This document shows, piece by piece, positions 34,149 to 45,319 of a stretch of 64,000 nucleotides of DNA. Both the position numbers and the translations under genes were made by a program. Below the pieces are notes generated by a model. The model was not told where the DNA came from. It ran no database searches and saw only the letters and a program-made list of their open reading frames with translations. Within the stretch, counting starts at the first letter, position 1; the number at the start of each line of letters is the position of its first letter. The DNA lies in NCBI RefSeq assembly GCF_036321145.2, contig NC_086228.1, positions 9,044,001-9,108,000 of the forward strand. Direction: 5' to 3'. Source of the stretch: Pelmatolapia mariae. Taxonomy: Eukaryota > Chordata > Actinopteri > Cichliformes > Cichlidae.

Positions 34149-34597
34149 TGTCAGGGGTGTCGTGTGTGGAGGCGAGGAAAGGATGACCCAAACGCTGGAC
34201 TCACGGTGCAGGATGATCGGGGTTTATTGAAAGCAGGCTGGATGAACAGAACACGAACTGAAATGGCTGACTGAGTGGACGACTGACTGAAGAACTGAAT
34301 GGCTGGCTGACTGATCTGAACATGCGACATTAACATCACGAGAACATCAGGATCACAGGAACATCACACGAACATCAATGACACGACAAGGGCTGAAGGG
34401 AACAGAGGGCTTAAATACGTGACTAATAAATGACAATGATTGGAGACAGGTGAGAGCACAGCTGATGTGTAGGCTAACTAATGATGTATGGAAGGAACTG
34501 GAACATGAGACAGGCTGGCACAGAAAACATGGATGTGAAAATAAACTGAACATGACAAAACGGAAAACACTGGGTCAACGACCCAGGAACCCTGACA
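34149..34597 (-). mobile_element. Solo LTR with intact target duplication
   Basis: The 449-bp segment begins TGTCAGGG and ends CCCTGACA, a perfect 8-bp terminal inverted repeat with the TG...CA form of LTRs. A perfect 5-bp duplication, GTCAG, flanks it (34144-34148 and 34598-34602). Read on the minus strand it holds a TATTTAAG promoter-like box (about 34417-34410) and, downstream, an AATAAA signal (34228-34223) about 75 bp from the 3' end: an LTR order of U3, R, U5. No internal gag or pol sequence adjoins it, so the internal part was lost by LTR-LTR recombination. Related copies are at 12598-12973 and 60358-60686. A DNA transposon with 5-bp duplications is the alternative, but the promoter/polyA layout favours an LTR. 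Confidence 0.75.
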
Positions 34598-34604
34598 GTC
34601 AGAG

Positions 34605-36085
34605 AGAAGGTAATTCATCATATAGAGTCTGAGATTTATTCAGGAAGCGTGATGTACTAAATATAGATGCAGAGCTCTTTATTAGCTCTGCAGCATCTCT
34701 GATGTGCTGAATGCAGCCATGCCACCTGCACATGTGAACAAACAGCTCAATGCATGCGTAACGTGCACAATCCATTACAATACACATCTGTACAGTCCAG
34801 CTAATCCATCACTCATCTGCAGACAGGTTAACACAGACTGAGTGAACCCAGCTCAGTCCATGTAGCCTCAGCTGGAGCTGCTCTTAATTATTCTGTCATG
34901 AACCGGGTTTCCATGCGCTCACATAAACTGGAGCACACGTCACCTTCACAACAAAAACATATTGACCAAGAACATTCACGTTCAGGACTTTATCATCTCG
35001 TCTCTAATCATTATTATATCATCACTGATTCGCCGTGAGTCAGAAACGCCTTGGCACCGTCTCCAGGTCGCCACGGGCTGCCGACTCTGTTCTATAATAG
35101 TCTCAGTCGGGGAGGTGAGGTGAGCTGAACGCATGACAGAGCTAATGGGCAAGGTTGCTAAGAGGGTTTACTGGAGTCTGTCAGCTCTCTTCCAGTCACA
35201 CGGAGCTCAGAGAGTAGAAATACAAGCAGAGCTAAGACGGTGGGAGATGCTGACAGAGTCCAGGGAAGAAGATAAAAGACTGCTGAGCAAGAAGGAAATG
35301 AGATGACAGCAGCTCAGGTGAGCTCAGGCTGCAGGGCTGGGACATGCGAGGCTTCCTTTTGAGGCATTGAAGTCGGCCCTGACAACACGCTGAGGCAGGC
35401 CAGCCAGGAAAGCCTCCAGCGTTCCTGCTGCCTGCTGCTAAAGCGGTGGGCGGGACATCACAAGTGGACAGAAATATGCTGCTAAGAGGTTTATTCACAG
35501 CGACGTGAATGAGAGTCTCGGCACTGAGGATCAGAAGTGCACATCAGCGTTTAAAATGACAGCCCTGAGCCGGAGTCAAGCCAACCAGCCAGTGAATGCA
35601 GAGAGACGTTTGGATGTTTGGACCGAGTTACGATGAGTCCGGCAGGAATTCCTGCATGCAGAGCGAGAGCCGGCAGACTGGACCTCATGAAGTCTTCCAC
35701 GTTCAGCCACGGGCTGCCTCTTACGTTCACACAGCGCTGCCATTGTTTCTATGGGATATTCCAGTCACGGGGTGACTTTAACACAGCTCTGCCCACATGC
35801 CGAAATCATCAAAGGTTAAGGAGGCGCAGCGGCCTGAGAGCAGGATGTGCACACCTGTGGCTGGGCGAGGTGACGTCTATCGAAGCACATTTACCTCACA
35901 CACACTTTCACATGGATCTTTGTTCACCACAGCTCTGCACTTTAGAGTCATCACGTTATCTAACATAACCGACACATCATGCAGGCGTCGTCTCACTACC
36001 ACCGCCACAGGAGGTCTCGGTGAGTTTGAGCTTATCACCCAGCTCCACAAATGTGCTTCCACACCTACGTCCCTCTGTTACCCTC
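34605..36085. other. Non-coding sequence, no recognised element
   Basis: No supported gene. Open frames (35618-35968 and 35797-36219) overlap in different frames without domain patterns. Confidence 0.4.
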
Positions 36086-36089
36086 ACCT

Positions 36090-36145
36090 GCACATGATTG
36101 GACTGTGGGAGGAAGCTAAAGAACTCAGAGAGAAGCCTCACACAC
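36090..36145 (+). repeat. Fragment of a common fish SINE-like repeat
   Basis: GATTGGACTGTGGGAGGAAG followed by CTAAAGAACTCAGAGAGAAG corresponds to a GGACTGTGGGAGGAAGCCGG...GAGAGAACCC block common in teleost tRNA-derived repeats. Only this block survives. Another part of the same kind of repeat is at 44905-45030. Confidence 0.4.
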
Positions 36146-36222
36146 ACAGACCCCAGCTGATGTGGTACCTGATGTCACTTCACGTCACTAATAACATCCG
36201 TAAGAACTTTGACATGTGATGC

Positions 36223-36557
36223 TAGACTTGTAGTCAAGATCGCCTAAACCAAGACCAAGACAATACCAAGACCAGAGGGTATCGAGACCAAGACAAGACC
36301 AAGACAGACCGAGTCAAGACCAAGACAAAGTCGAGACAAGACCGAGACAAAAAAGTCGACTCTTCTGATTCACTACAAAGCACTCTCTAAGCACGGCTCT
36401 TAGAGCTGATGCTGTTGCACATGACACATTATCAAACGTTACGTTGTGTCATGGATACTGTTGACTCCAAATCTCCCGACCACTATGTCAATCTGAGACA
36501 GCGAGACCAAGACAAGACCAAGACCACGTAAAAGTGGTCTCGAGACATCAAACTCTA
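36223..36557. mobile_element. hAT-like non-autonomous element with an ACCAAGAC-rich body
   Basis: An 8-bp duplication, TGTGATGC, lies at 36215-36222 and 36558-36565. The element ends read TAGACTTGTAG and, from the right, TAGAGTTTGATG, an imperfect inverted repeat. The body contains many variants of ACCAAGAC/AAGACCAAG (36240-36360 and 36505-36530) and a GTGGTCTCGAGAC word near the right end. No coding potential. The perfect duplication supports hAT-type insertion; the weak terminal match lowers certainty. Confidence 0.65.
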
Positions 36558-36569
36558 TGTGATGCTTCC

Positions 36570-37635
36570 GATGACAGCCGTGCAAAAGTTTCTCACATTT
36601 TCACAGGATGAGAGCACCTGTCATAAAAACAAAACTCTGTCAAAAACCACTTTAAAGTTAAACTTTTTCCATGTTTTTATAGCCAAACACAAGCCGGCAC
36701 ACTGGATGCCAACATGCAACCTTTAACATATCTGGAATCTGGCATCTTAATAAAAATAATATGCTTTTTGTAAAACAGTAAACAGCAATAACTCTATTAT
36801 AACTCTAATAATAAAAATTAGCCAGCATGAACATGAATGCATAAAAAGATTAAGTAAGTCAACCTTTAACATTTTTCGTGCCACAGCGGCCCGAAGCAAA
36901 CACAAATGCTGAATATTAGCGATGCCGTGTATCACATGACCTGCACTTTCCAAATGGCAGCACAGCCTGTGACCCTTCCTGGGCCCCTGTGTCCTATTTA
37001 GCTTTGCTTGAGTGTTACCGAGCACAGATCACTGCCTAGTGCTTCAGTGTCAGTAAAGCTGGTTTTCCATATAACCCACAAGTGTTTGTGCGCTTGGCGT
37101 GATTTTATTTCCTGTGTGATGCAACAGCAGGATGCTCATCGGCAGCTGGCGCTCCTGTTCTGTCACGGCCATAAACCGGCATTTAAATCACCGGCGTTTC
37201 TTTAACACATCATTAAACAAATGCTTGAAACTGGGTTAGGACAGAGCTTTCTGAGCGCACACGCAAAGCTTTCTGAGCACAAAGCTTTGAACGTGAGAAG
37301 AGAAAAAGAAAAATGTGAGAGAAGAAGAAACTAGTGTGGAGAGGCCAGAAAACATAAATGTGCACAAACAGCCGAGACACGAAGAACTACAGAAGAGTCC
37401 AGACTGAGTGACGGAGCGTCGCGAGGGTGGAGGGTTCATCTGTGTAAGTGAAGTTCAGCCAAAGTTCAGCCAGTGCAGGTGGGGGGGTGACGAACAGCAC
37501 GCTCCTGTGTGCGGGAGATATTCAGTAGCCTGCAGGAGGCCATGAACAGTGCAATAACCAGCAGGGTGGAGTAACATCCATATCGCAAGCATTTGGAGAG
37601 GTGGAGGAGGCGGGGAGAAGGAGACAGTCAGTGTA
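36570..37635. other. Non-coding sequence, no recognised element
   Basis: No gene or repeat family is recognised. A short direct repeat AAAGCTTTCTGAGC/CAAAGCTTTGA occurs at about 37263-37290. Confidence 0.45.
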
Positions 37636-37639
37636 TTTT

Positions 37640-37885
37640 TATTCTTTCCACTTTGTCATGTTCCAGACTCTCTGAACGAGAACACCAGCTCCATCCCTCC
37701 TGATCAGAGAAGAGTAGTTTAAAAAGAGCTCTGCAGATACCTCTTCCAGCTTTTCCGAGGAGAGATACGAGCTCGGGAGAACCCCGGGTCTGAACCACCT
37801 CAGCCAGATCCTTTCAATGCTGAGGACCAGGGGTTCTAATCTGAGCTGACCTGAATTACCGAGGTTGAAGATGAGCCCATACACC
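37640..37885 (-). pseudogene. RTE/Rex3-like LINE remnant, C-terminal part
   Basis: The minus strand reads SGQLRLEPLVLSIERIWLRW, which parallels the LGVEPLLLRIERSQLRW block of the teleost RTE-like LINE. It is followed by SSEKLEEVSAE, parallel to the PEELEEVAGE block. Between them, the expected RGRPR/TRW segment is deleted. The frame is still open for 87 codons, but both neighbouring parts of the polymerase are absent, so this is a relic. Confidence 0.6.
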
Positions 37886-37889
37886 CTCT

Positions 37890-39090
37890 GGGGAACGCTC
37901 ATCTCTTGTACATGAGCTCGCCTGTTCTTCTTCTTCTTCTACAGCTTCATTCAGGACTTTTTAATTTTAATGAACACGTAAGGTTTCCCTGCTCAACACA
38001 ACCAAAATGTCCCCATAAACTAACGAGACTGCCGAACAAAACCAAAGTCAGAACAATTCTTTTGTAGTAAACTTTAGAGCCAGTACTGCATTACTGTGAC
38101 AAGTATTGATCCACTTCCTGTTCTACCATCTTGTCTATATTCATGTTCAGCTCCAGTCTTCATTATGCTTAAAGACTGAATGGATGTGAACTCCGTAATG
38201 AAGACAAAGATAATAATATAACAAATCAAAACAATAAATCATGATGAAAATGTCAGAGAATCACAGAGACGACCTCAGACCACAGTCCTCTCTCAGTATT
38301 TGGACTCCAGGTCAAAAATCCAGTTAAGCTGCTTAACATCATTTCATTCAATCTAATATTTGTATTCTGGAGCTTTTACTGAATATTGAGGCCCAGTGAC
38401 ATAAATAATTACTACCTGAGAGCCATTTGTGTCATTTACAGTCAGAAATCTGATTTTATCGGGTGATACAAACACCAGCGCTTCGTGATGTTGTTATATT
38501 ACACACGATAAAAGGAGTGATGTACATGTCAGCCATCCACAAAATAAACTGCAGACAGTGAAGCCGCTGTATTTAACACGTGAAGCACACAGCCTGTCAG
38601 CTGGCTCCGTGGAGCTAATGCGAGGCCACATGGGGACACCCTGCATGCGTTTGGGGGGCTTCGTTGTCTCATCGCATGGAACAAATGGCGCCAAACAACT
38701 CACCTGGAAGGTTTGTGGCCCCCGGATCTGACCCTAACCCCGCCCCCTCACATCAGCTGACAGAACAATCTGATGTCTGGCAGCTTTTTACAACATATAA
38801 TGATGTATTCATTGTTTGGTAATATTTGGAAGTTTTAGGATATGGTCTACGCACACCTGAGGTTCACCTGCAGATTGAAACCACTCCCCTTAGCGTACCT
38901 TCAGGCTTGAGGATGCTGTCTGTTGCCATGGTTTCAAAGCCAGGAAAACAGTTACCGTGCAGAAACAGGAAGAGAGCCGACTTTCACCTGCTAACTGACC
39001 GACTCACACTAGCAGCCAATCAGCTCCCAGCTTTTCTCAGGTAACATTACTGTCTGCGTCAGGACGGCCTGGAGACTGAGAGAGCAGAGG
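37890..39090. other. Non-coding sequence, no recognised element
   Basis: No gene is recognised. A CTTCTTCTTCTT run lies at 37926-37938. Confidence 0.45.
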
Positions 39091-39093
39091 AAA

Positions 39094-39120
39094 TGTGTGT
39101 GTGTGTGTGTGTTTGTGTGT
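39094..39120. repeat. (GT)n tract
   Basis: TG dinucleotides run from 39094, interrupted once by GTTTG near 39111-39115. The tract abuts a dispersed repeat. Confidence 0.9.
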
Positions 39121-39375
39121 ATTTATATCCTTGTGGGGACATCTCATTGACATAATGCGTTCCCTAGCCGCTTACCCTATCCCTAACCATCAAAAATGAA
39201 TGCCTAGCCCTGACCCTTACCCTGTAACCCTGACACTAAAACCACATTTTGAGTCTCAAAAATGCCTTCAAACTCGTGGGGACCAGGATTTTGGTCCCCA
39301 CAAATGCTGTCGGTCCCCACAAGTATATTAAACTTCCAATTTTTGGTCCCCACAAAGATGTTAATACCCATCCAC
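39117..39375. repeat. Dispersed fish repeat with GTGGGGAC/GTCCCCAC words
   Basis: TATATCCTTGTGGGGACATC is followed by CATAATGCGTTCCCTAGCCG, TACCCTATCCCTAACC and three GGTCCCCACAA words (about 39293, 39312 and 39345). This repeat is common in teleost introns (from memory), and its class is unknown to me. A hAT element inserted at its right-hand end, between it and a (CA)n tract. Confidence 0.6.
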
Positions 39376-39646
39376 TAGGCCTGCACAATAAATCGAAAAT
39401 TTATTGTCATCGCGATATCAGCCTGTGCGATGGACACATCGCAAAAGACGGCATAAACTGCGATAATTGGGTACCTTAAAATGTTTACACACGTGCTTTA
39501 AAGAATTTACCAATCAAAGAAACTCCTTTACACATTTGACCAGTCGAATAGAGCCCTTCATGGCATTAACCAATCAAATGGATTAGAGGCCCGCCTCCTA
39601 CGTAGGTGGGGAGCGAACAACACTGCAGCAACGAGTCAGAGTTGTA

Positions 39647-40240
39647 ATGGCTGAGAGCCAGACGCATGACGAGAACACTACTGACTATGAACTCGTGGCT
39701 AAAAAAAAAAAAAAATAGTACCTCACTTATTTGGAGGTACTTTGGATTTGATAAAGACGACGTTCTCCAAACACAGGTACTCTGCAAAACTTGCCGAACA
39801 CTCGTGGCAACCACCAGAGGAAACACGACTAATCTCCAACATCATCTTCAATACAACCACAGAGAACTGTTTGAAGAGTTCCAGAAAGATAGGGCTAGCC
39901 AAACAAAGGTTGCTAATGTTAAGACAAAGAGCGCAGCAGTCCAACAGCCGTCTCTGTATCAGAGTTTTTCAAGTGGAACTCCTTATGAGAAAACGTCGAA
40001 GCGGTACAAAGAAATAACAGAGGCCATTACACATTTTTGGCTAAAGACATGATGCCTATAAATACAGTTAGAAGAGAGGGCTTCACCAGTCTGATACATA
40101 AAGGGACCGGAGATACCGCATCCCCTCACGAAACTACTTTTCCCATGTCGCCATTCCACAAATGTACGAAACATGCCGCAAGACCGTCATGTTTGAACTG
40201 AGCCAAGCTGAAAACTACGCAAGCACTACAGTAAAGTTTC
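39647..40240 (+). pseudogene. Frameshifted, truncated hAT transposase (BED zinc finger)
   Basis: Transposase of the hAT superfamily, which would bind element ends and catalyse cut-and-paste. The frame begins at ATG 39647 (MAESQTHDENTTDYEL) and shifts at a 15-A run (39701-39715). It then runs open to 40052 with a BED finger: aromatic WRYFGF, Cys pair CKTC, and a NLQHHLQYNH histidine end. Near 40035, at a T-run, the frame shifts again into AKDMMPI. A third shift near 40100 restores the YRIPSRNYFSHVAIPQMYE block typical of ZBED/hAT proteins. The RNase H catalytic domain and the C-terminal dimerisation domain are missing. Three frameshifts and the truncation make it inactive. Confidence 0.85.
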
Positions 40241-40418
40241 CTCTCCAGTTGTGACTTACATCATAAATACTTGGTGAGTGGTAAAATGATGAACAACTGC
40301 ATTGAGATAATTTGCAGTATAATTTAAGTTATGTTTATTTAAAACTAATTATAGAGACTGGGTAGGATGTCTTTCAGAATTCAAGCCTCAGAAATTTTTT
40401 TTATGGGGGCAATGTTTC

Positions 40419-40685
40419 TTCTTCTTTTTTTTCTTTTTCTTTTTTCTGTCCCGTTTGGTTCTTTTGCCATCAGAATTGTTGTCTAAAGGCAAAGAAAGAT
40501 GCCCAATGGATTTACTTTACCAAATGGACCATCCCAGCCTTGCCGTATTGGTCTATTTGATTCACCTTTGCTTTTATTGTTTATTTTATTTTCATTTGCT
40601 GAACACGGGACAGACTTGACTGGGGAAAAGAAAAGGGAGAAAGAAAGAGGGAAAGAAAAAGAGCGGGGAAGAGGGACGGTGATAA
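40419..40685 (-). mobile_element. 5'-truncated A-tailed LINE fragment inserted in the hAT element
   Basis: A perfect 16-bp duplication (ATGGGGGCAATGTTTC) lies at 40403-40418 and 40686-40701. On the minus strand the insert ends in an A-rich tail (plus-strand T-runs at about 40426-40447), preceded by AAAGAACCAAACGGGACAGA-like wording. It matches the 3' terminus of the 5381-8162 element over about 190 bp (for example GGATGGTCCATTTGGTAAAG). Its pyrimidine-rich start (minus strand) also matches 7895-7935. Target duplication, 5' truncation and tail together show L1-style target-primed insertion, later than the hAT element. Confidence 0.93.
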
Positions 40686-40900
40686 ATGGGGGCAATGTTT
40701 CAATATTAAAGTGCACTTTGTTGTTACACTGCTAATACAGCAGCTTTCTTTAAATAAAACTGTTGCAGTAAAACTGAAATTATGTATTCGGTTTTGGGTT
40801 TTTTTGCTATTTATTTTATCGCAAGTCATATCGTTATCGCAATATTGATCACAGTTATCACACGTCGCAGGTTTTCCTAATATCGTGCAGCCCTACCATC

Positions 40901-41298
<398 letters not shown>

Positions 41299-41299
41299 T

Positions 41300-41615
41300 C
41301 TGGTATTCAATACCTATTGCACAGTCATCTCACTTAAATGTAATTGCACATGACCACTTCATATTGTCTCTGCCCCGTCTTTGTTTATTGTACATTGATA
41401 TAGTTAATAGTAGTACCTTTTTATCTCTTAATTTTACCCAGATTTAGCAAGTTATTATTTACTTGTAGTTTCTAGTTTTATATCTCTTGGAGATATATTT
41501 TTTTAATTCTTATAAATGCACCATGGGGGGCTTGGGGTGAAACGGCATTTCATTACTCTGTATACTGTGTACAGTATATTGTTGTATTGACAATAAAGAG
41601 CTTGAATCTTGAATC
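41300..41615 (+). repeat. LINE 3' untranslated region and tail
   Basis: The AT-rich segment ends GGCATTTCATTACTCTGTAT, then GACAATAAAGAGCTTGAATC and TTGAATC. An AATAAA-type signal plus a terminal duplicated 7-mer TTGAATC is a LINE-like end. The wording is familiar from many fish intergenic repeats, but I cannot assign the clade. The left boundary is approximate. Confidence 0.55.
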
Positions 41616-41619
41616 AATG

Positions 41620-44370
41620 TTTTTGTTCAAGAAAATAACACAGCGTGTTCTTCTGCTGCTTGATGGCCGGTGATGCATCGTTCATTTTTCATCGACACTC
41701 TTATCGGAGTTGGTTTGTTGGGTCGTTTCATAAAAATGGTGTATGTAATGTATGTTTCAGGTAATAATGTGCAGACTATTACAGCCTCCAGCTGAGGATT
41801 CAGCTGATTTGGTGCTTTTTGCACCCACACTTTCACCTTCGAAATATCATGTTTTGGCATTTATGCCTTTATTTGCTCGCAGTAATGGAGGGATGTGGGA
41901 GTAGGAGGGATATGAACAGCAACAAAGATCCCATTATCAAAGCCAGACAATTAATTCATTTATTTCCTCACAGTTCTGAGTTTGCCTTCCAACATTGAGA
42001 CAAAATAATGAAGATTATTGCAGCAGGTTCTGTTTCTCAGTAATGCTGTCATTCCCTCACATCCACGGTTAGTTTCCATCCGTGTTTATTCGTTGACATG
42101 CTCGCTGTCCTCAAATCAAAGATTAACTGACTGAATTAGTTATAGTTATATTTATAGAGCAGCAGTCATCTGAAGGTGTTTTACAGAATCAGATAAAGGA
42201 CAGGACAGGAAGGGCTCGGGAACAGGAAGAGAAAGGAAAAGCAGAGCAAGTCGAGGACAAAATACAAACTACAGAAGAAGAAACTCTCAATGCATCATGG
42301 GAGGCCACCATGCAGCCGGAGACTAGAGCAGCACAACTGAGGACCTGATCCAGCCCTAGCTATAATACGCTTTATGAAAAAGGAAAGTAGACATGGTGTC
42401 TGTCTCTGAACTGGGAGCTTTTCTTTAACTCTCCATCCATTCCAGCATCCACCTGCCATCATCCTCATCCTTCTTCCTGGCAGTGTCATCAGGTTTTTAT
42501 CATCAGCAGCGCGCTGGTCTGAGCATATCCGTTTACGTCTCGTCGCACCAGCGGGACGTCTTACACTTCTAATATTTGTGAATCATGCAGCGTGACCGAC
42601 ACTTGGCACAGCTTTGCTTCTTTCATGCGCGATGGGCGTCGACCTGCAGAGTCAAATGACATTTAACACCACAGAAATACTTCCTTTGCCAATTTTCTTT
42701 CCCGCTCTTGTGCATTTTTCAGCATTTGGCTCTGAGGGGATAAGATGACATTAATACTGCCATTATTCACAGCTCAGGATGGGTGCATGCATCACCAGTC
42801 ATCTATGAAAATAATAACAAAATGCCCAGAAGTGACACACTTTAAACTTACTACATATTCCTTTAGATTTAGTGGAAGGCTAATTATTAGGTTTTCCTGT
42901 CTGGCTTGTTGGAAATATGAGCTTGAACTGAAACAACCAATAAAAATGTCTCTTCTAAATGATGCTGAAGGTCTTTGACACAGTCTCAATATTACCCTAA
43001 ACCCGCTGCATCATGGCACCCGTGCCAAAGGACCTGTCGTGGATATCTGTCAGATGAGAGGGGCTTTGTGGAAACTGCAGTATTTTATGTCCTGGTGCTG
43101 GCAAGAATTCAGACTCCATAAAATCACCCCCACCACTCCATTCACGCTTCTGTCCTTAGAGTAGAATAATAACAACAGGAAGCTGTCTGACAGAGAAACC
43201 TCGGCCAAGCACTCTGAGCAGGATTTCCTTCTAAGGCAATAATCTGATATTTAGAATACATTCACTTTATTTTATTTATCCTTCTTAAACGTAATTTTTA
43301 AAAGTTTGCAGTAACAAAAGAGTGCAAAGTGCAGCTTCTGTATTGGCCTGTTTAAAAACCATTTTAATACACTTGACATAATTTTGACTATAATTATTTT
43401 TTATGTGGATATAAAACGTGTAGCGCTCATAAAGTTTGTTTAAATGTTCAGTAATAATATTTTTAAACATATTCATATTGTTATGTATTTAAACTGTTAC
43501 AGCCTGGTACTGTGAGGTACATAACAAAGTAATGTAATGAAGAGAAATATGTTTAGTATGGCTGCAGGTTTGTTAAAGGAGAAATCTTTAATGTCTGACT
43601 TTGGATTGATTAACCAACATGCCCACATGGAAACACATGACGCATAATTGTGAAATATCCCAGCGGGTGTGAGAGCGTGAGTCTGTTTCTGTAATGAGAG
43701 CTCATGGTGTCACTACTCAGTCAGTTCTTGGTAGCCTGGAGTGAAAAACAATGAAAATGAGAATCAATAAAAGCCAGATGCATGGCTTTGCTCGTGCTGT
43801 GGGTCTGTCAACCACACCATCTGCTGCCTGTCCTCCGCAGAGAGCCACAACGCAGGGCACACTATGACCTGAACCGGGCCCCATCGGAGCCCGACAGACT
43901 GAACTGGGACCTCTGGCAACAACTGCACATCCAAAATGAACCCTTCATCATCCTGCCAGACCGGGCAAGAGAAAGTTTTCTGGCCAGTCGTCTCATCTGC
44001 CAACTGTTCCAAATAAGGAAAAACATTCAGTTTAGGGAACAATAAATGTTTCTAAGGCTGCTTTTGGAAATGTTCATAGCCACTATCGACTATTGATTTT
44101 TTAACTCACCTTGAAGCCTCAGCGTGAGCGTTTTACTGCCACTGAGAGCCAGAAGTAACCACAGACACCCAGACACTTGCTAATCATCCAAACGAAATCC
44201 TCAAATTTCACTGGGCACCAAAACTGGAGCTCAGACTTTGTAGATGGGACAAATTGTTATTGGTCAGATGATTGCATTACAAATGCTCCTACCTGCCACA
44301 CACTGAGCTCCTGTGCAGTTGTCACTGAGGCTGAGCTAAACGGACTGTTTCTAGTAATCATATACACTCT
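41620..44370. other. Non-coding sequence with one two-strand open region
   Basis: No gene is supported. Between 43764 and 44045 both strands are open over almost the same interval (92 codons minus, 87 codons plus). Neither translation is recognised. See findings. Confidence 0.4.
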
Positions 44371-44382
44371 GATGAAAGCACA

Positions 44383-44455
44383 GGGATGGACCCACCAACC
44401 TTCAGCATTAGCAGATGTCCTGCTGTACCTCCTGAGCTACAGCCAGCCCCGACTA
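44383..44455 (-). repeat. tRNA-derived SINE head fragment
   Basis: On the minus strand, GGGGCTGGCTGTAGCTCAGG then AGGTACAGCAG supplies an A-box-like part. GGTTGGTGGGTCCATCC supplies a B-box-like part about 35 bp later. It resembles the head of the SINE at 18905. The body and tail are not found. Confidence 0.5.
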
Positions 44456-44459
44456 TTCA

Positions 44460-44900
44460 TAGAGACCAAGCTGCTTGTTTGTGTGTAGCGGGGTGTAAAC
44501 ACGGCTTTAATGCTGTGTATCTGGGATTTTAACATGCGAGTCTGAGGGCTGCCTGGCTTTTGGAGCCAGCCTGTAACCACAGTTTTTGGAATTTCTGTGT
44601 TGGCTTAATTTCTCAGTCCCGGAGGTTGCTGCTTGACTGAAAATACAACCTGGATTATGTTAGCGGTAATGTAATAAATAATAAAGTTCTGCTTCTGGAG
44701 TGAGGCCATATAAACAAACAGATTTAGTGCTTCCACTGCAGTGCTTAAAGAGCTGCAGTTTCATGTTAGAGAGTTTGCTGTGACTCATGGTTGAGATCAA
44801 GTCTGGAATCAGAGACAGTTTTTTTGATGAAGCACCGCACAGAGCATGATTTTATCTCAACACAGAGCAAAATGCAGAAAATATATTAGTACAGATACGA
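44460..44900. other. Non-coding sequence, no recognised element
   Basis: No gene or repeat family is recognised. Confidence 0.4.
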
Positions 44901-44904
44901 GCAA

Positions 44905-45030
44905 TGGATGGGCGACAAAAAGGTCCTGGGTTTAAGGCCAGCGTCCGGCTCATTCTTTGACCTGTACAGATGTACCTCTCACCCTGTGCCAGCTGTGACT
45001 GTGAGCTGATAAGGATGGGTGGAAAAAAAC
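44905..45030 (+). repeat. Fish SINE-like repeat remnant
   Basis: AAAAAGGTCCTGGGTTTAAG (B-box-like end of a tRNA head) is followed, after a deletion, by GACCTGTACAGATGTACCTC, then CCCTGTGCCAGCTGTGACTG and GATAAGGATGGGTGGA. This is the order of a widespread teleost repeat that ends in GATAAG...(GGAT)n. The microsatellite that follows is its expanded tail. Confidence 0.55.
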
Positions 45031-45314
45031 GGATGGACAGATGAATGGATGATGGACAGATGGATGGACAGATGGATGAATGGACACATGGATAGATGGC
45101 CGGATGGACGGCTAGATGGACAGATGGATGGATGGACGGACAGATAGATGGATGGATAGATGGCCGGATGGATGGCTGGATGGACAGACGGATGGACAGA
45201 CAGATAGATGGATGGACAGATAGATGGACGGATAGATAGATGGATGGACAGATGGATGGACGGACACATGGATAGATGGCCGGATGGACAGATGGATGGA
45301 CGGACAGATGGATG
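45013..45314. repeat. Large (GGAT/GGAC)n minisatellite
   Basis: About 300 bp of tandem GGATGGACAGAT-type 4-12-mers with substitutions. Open frames across it (Pro/Ser/Ile/His repeats on the minus strand) are artefacts. Confidence 0.97.
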
Positions 45315-45319
45315 CTTGT

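Larger units (their letters stand above)
39376..40895 (+). mobile_element. hAT element with ZBED-type transposase fossil
   Basis: Terminal inverted repeats TAGGCCTGCACAATA (left) and, reverse-complemented, TAGGGCTGCACGATATTA (right) match at 13 of the first 15 positions. A perfect 8-bp duplication, CCATCCAC, flanks the element (39368-39375 and 40896-40903). Subterminal zones carry repeated ATCGCGATA/TATCGCAA words. Inside are a broken transposase gene (39647-40240) and a later LINE insertion (40419-40685). The copy is short for an autonomous hAT element, so most of the catalytic region is deleted. Confidence 0.93.

Noticed and set aside
42120..42260. TTATATTTATAGAGCAGCAG looked like an L2-type tail.
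   Set aside because: Only a short AT-rich word matches, and the CGCC...GGCG part is missing.
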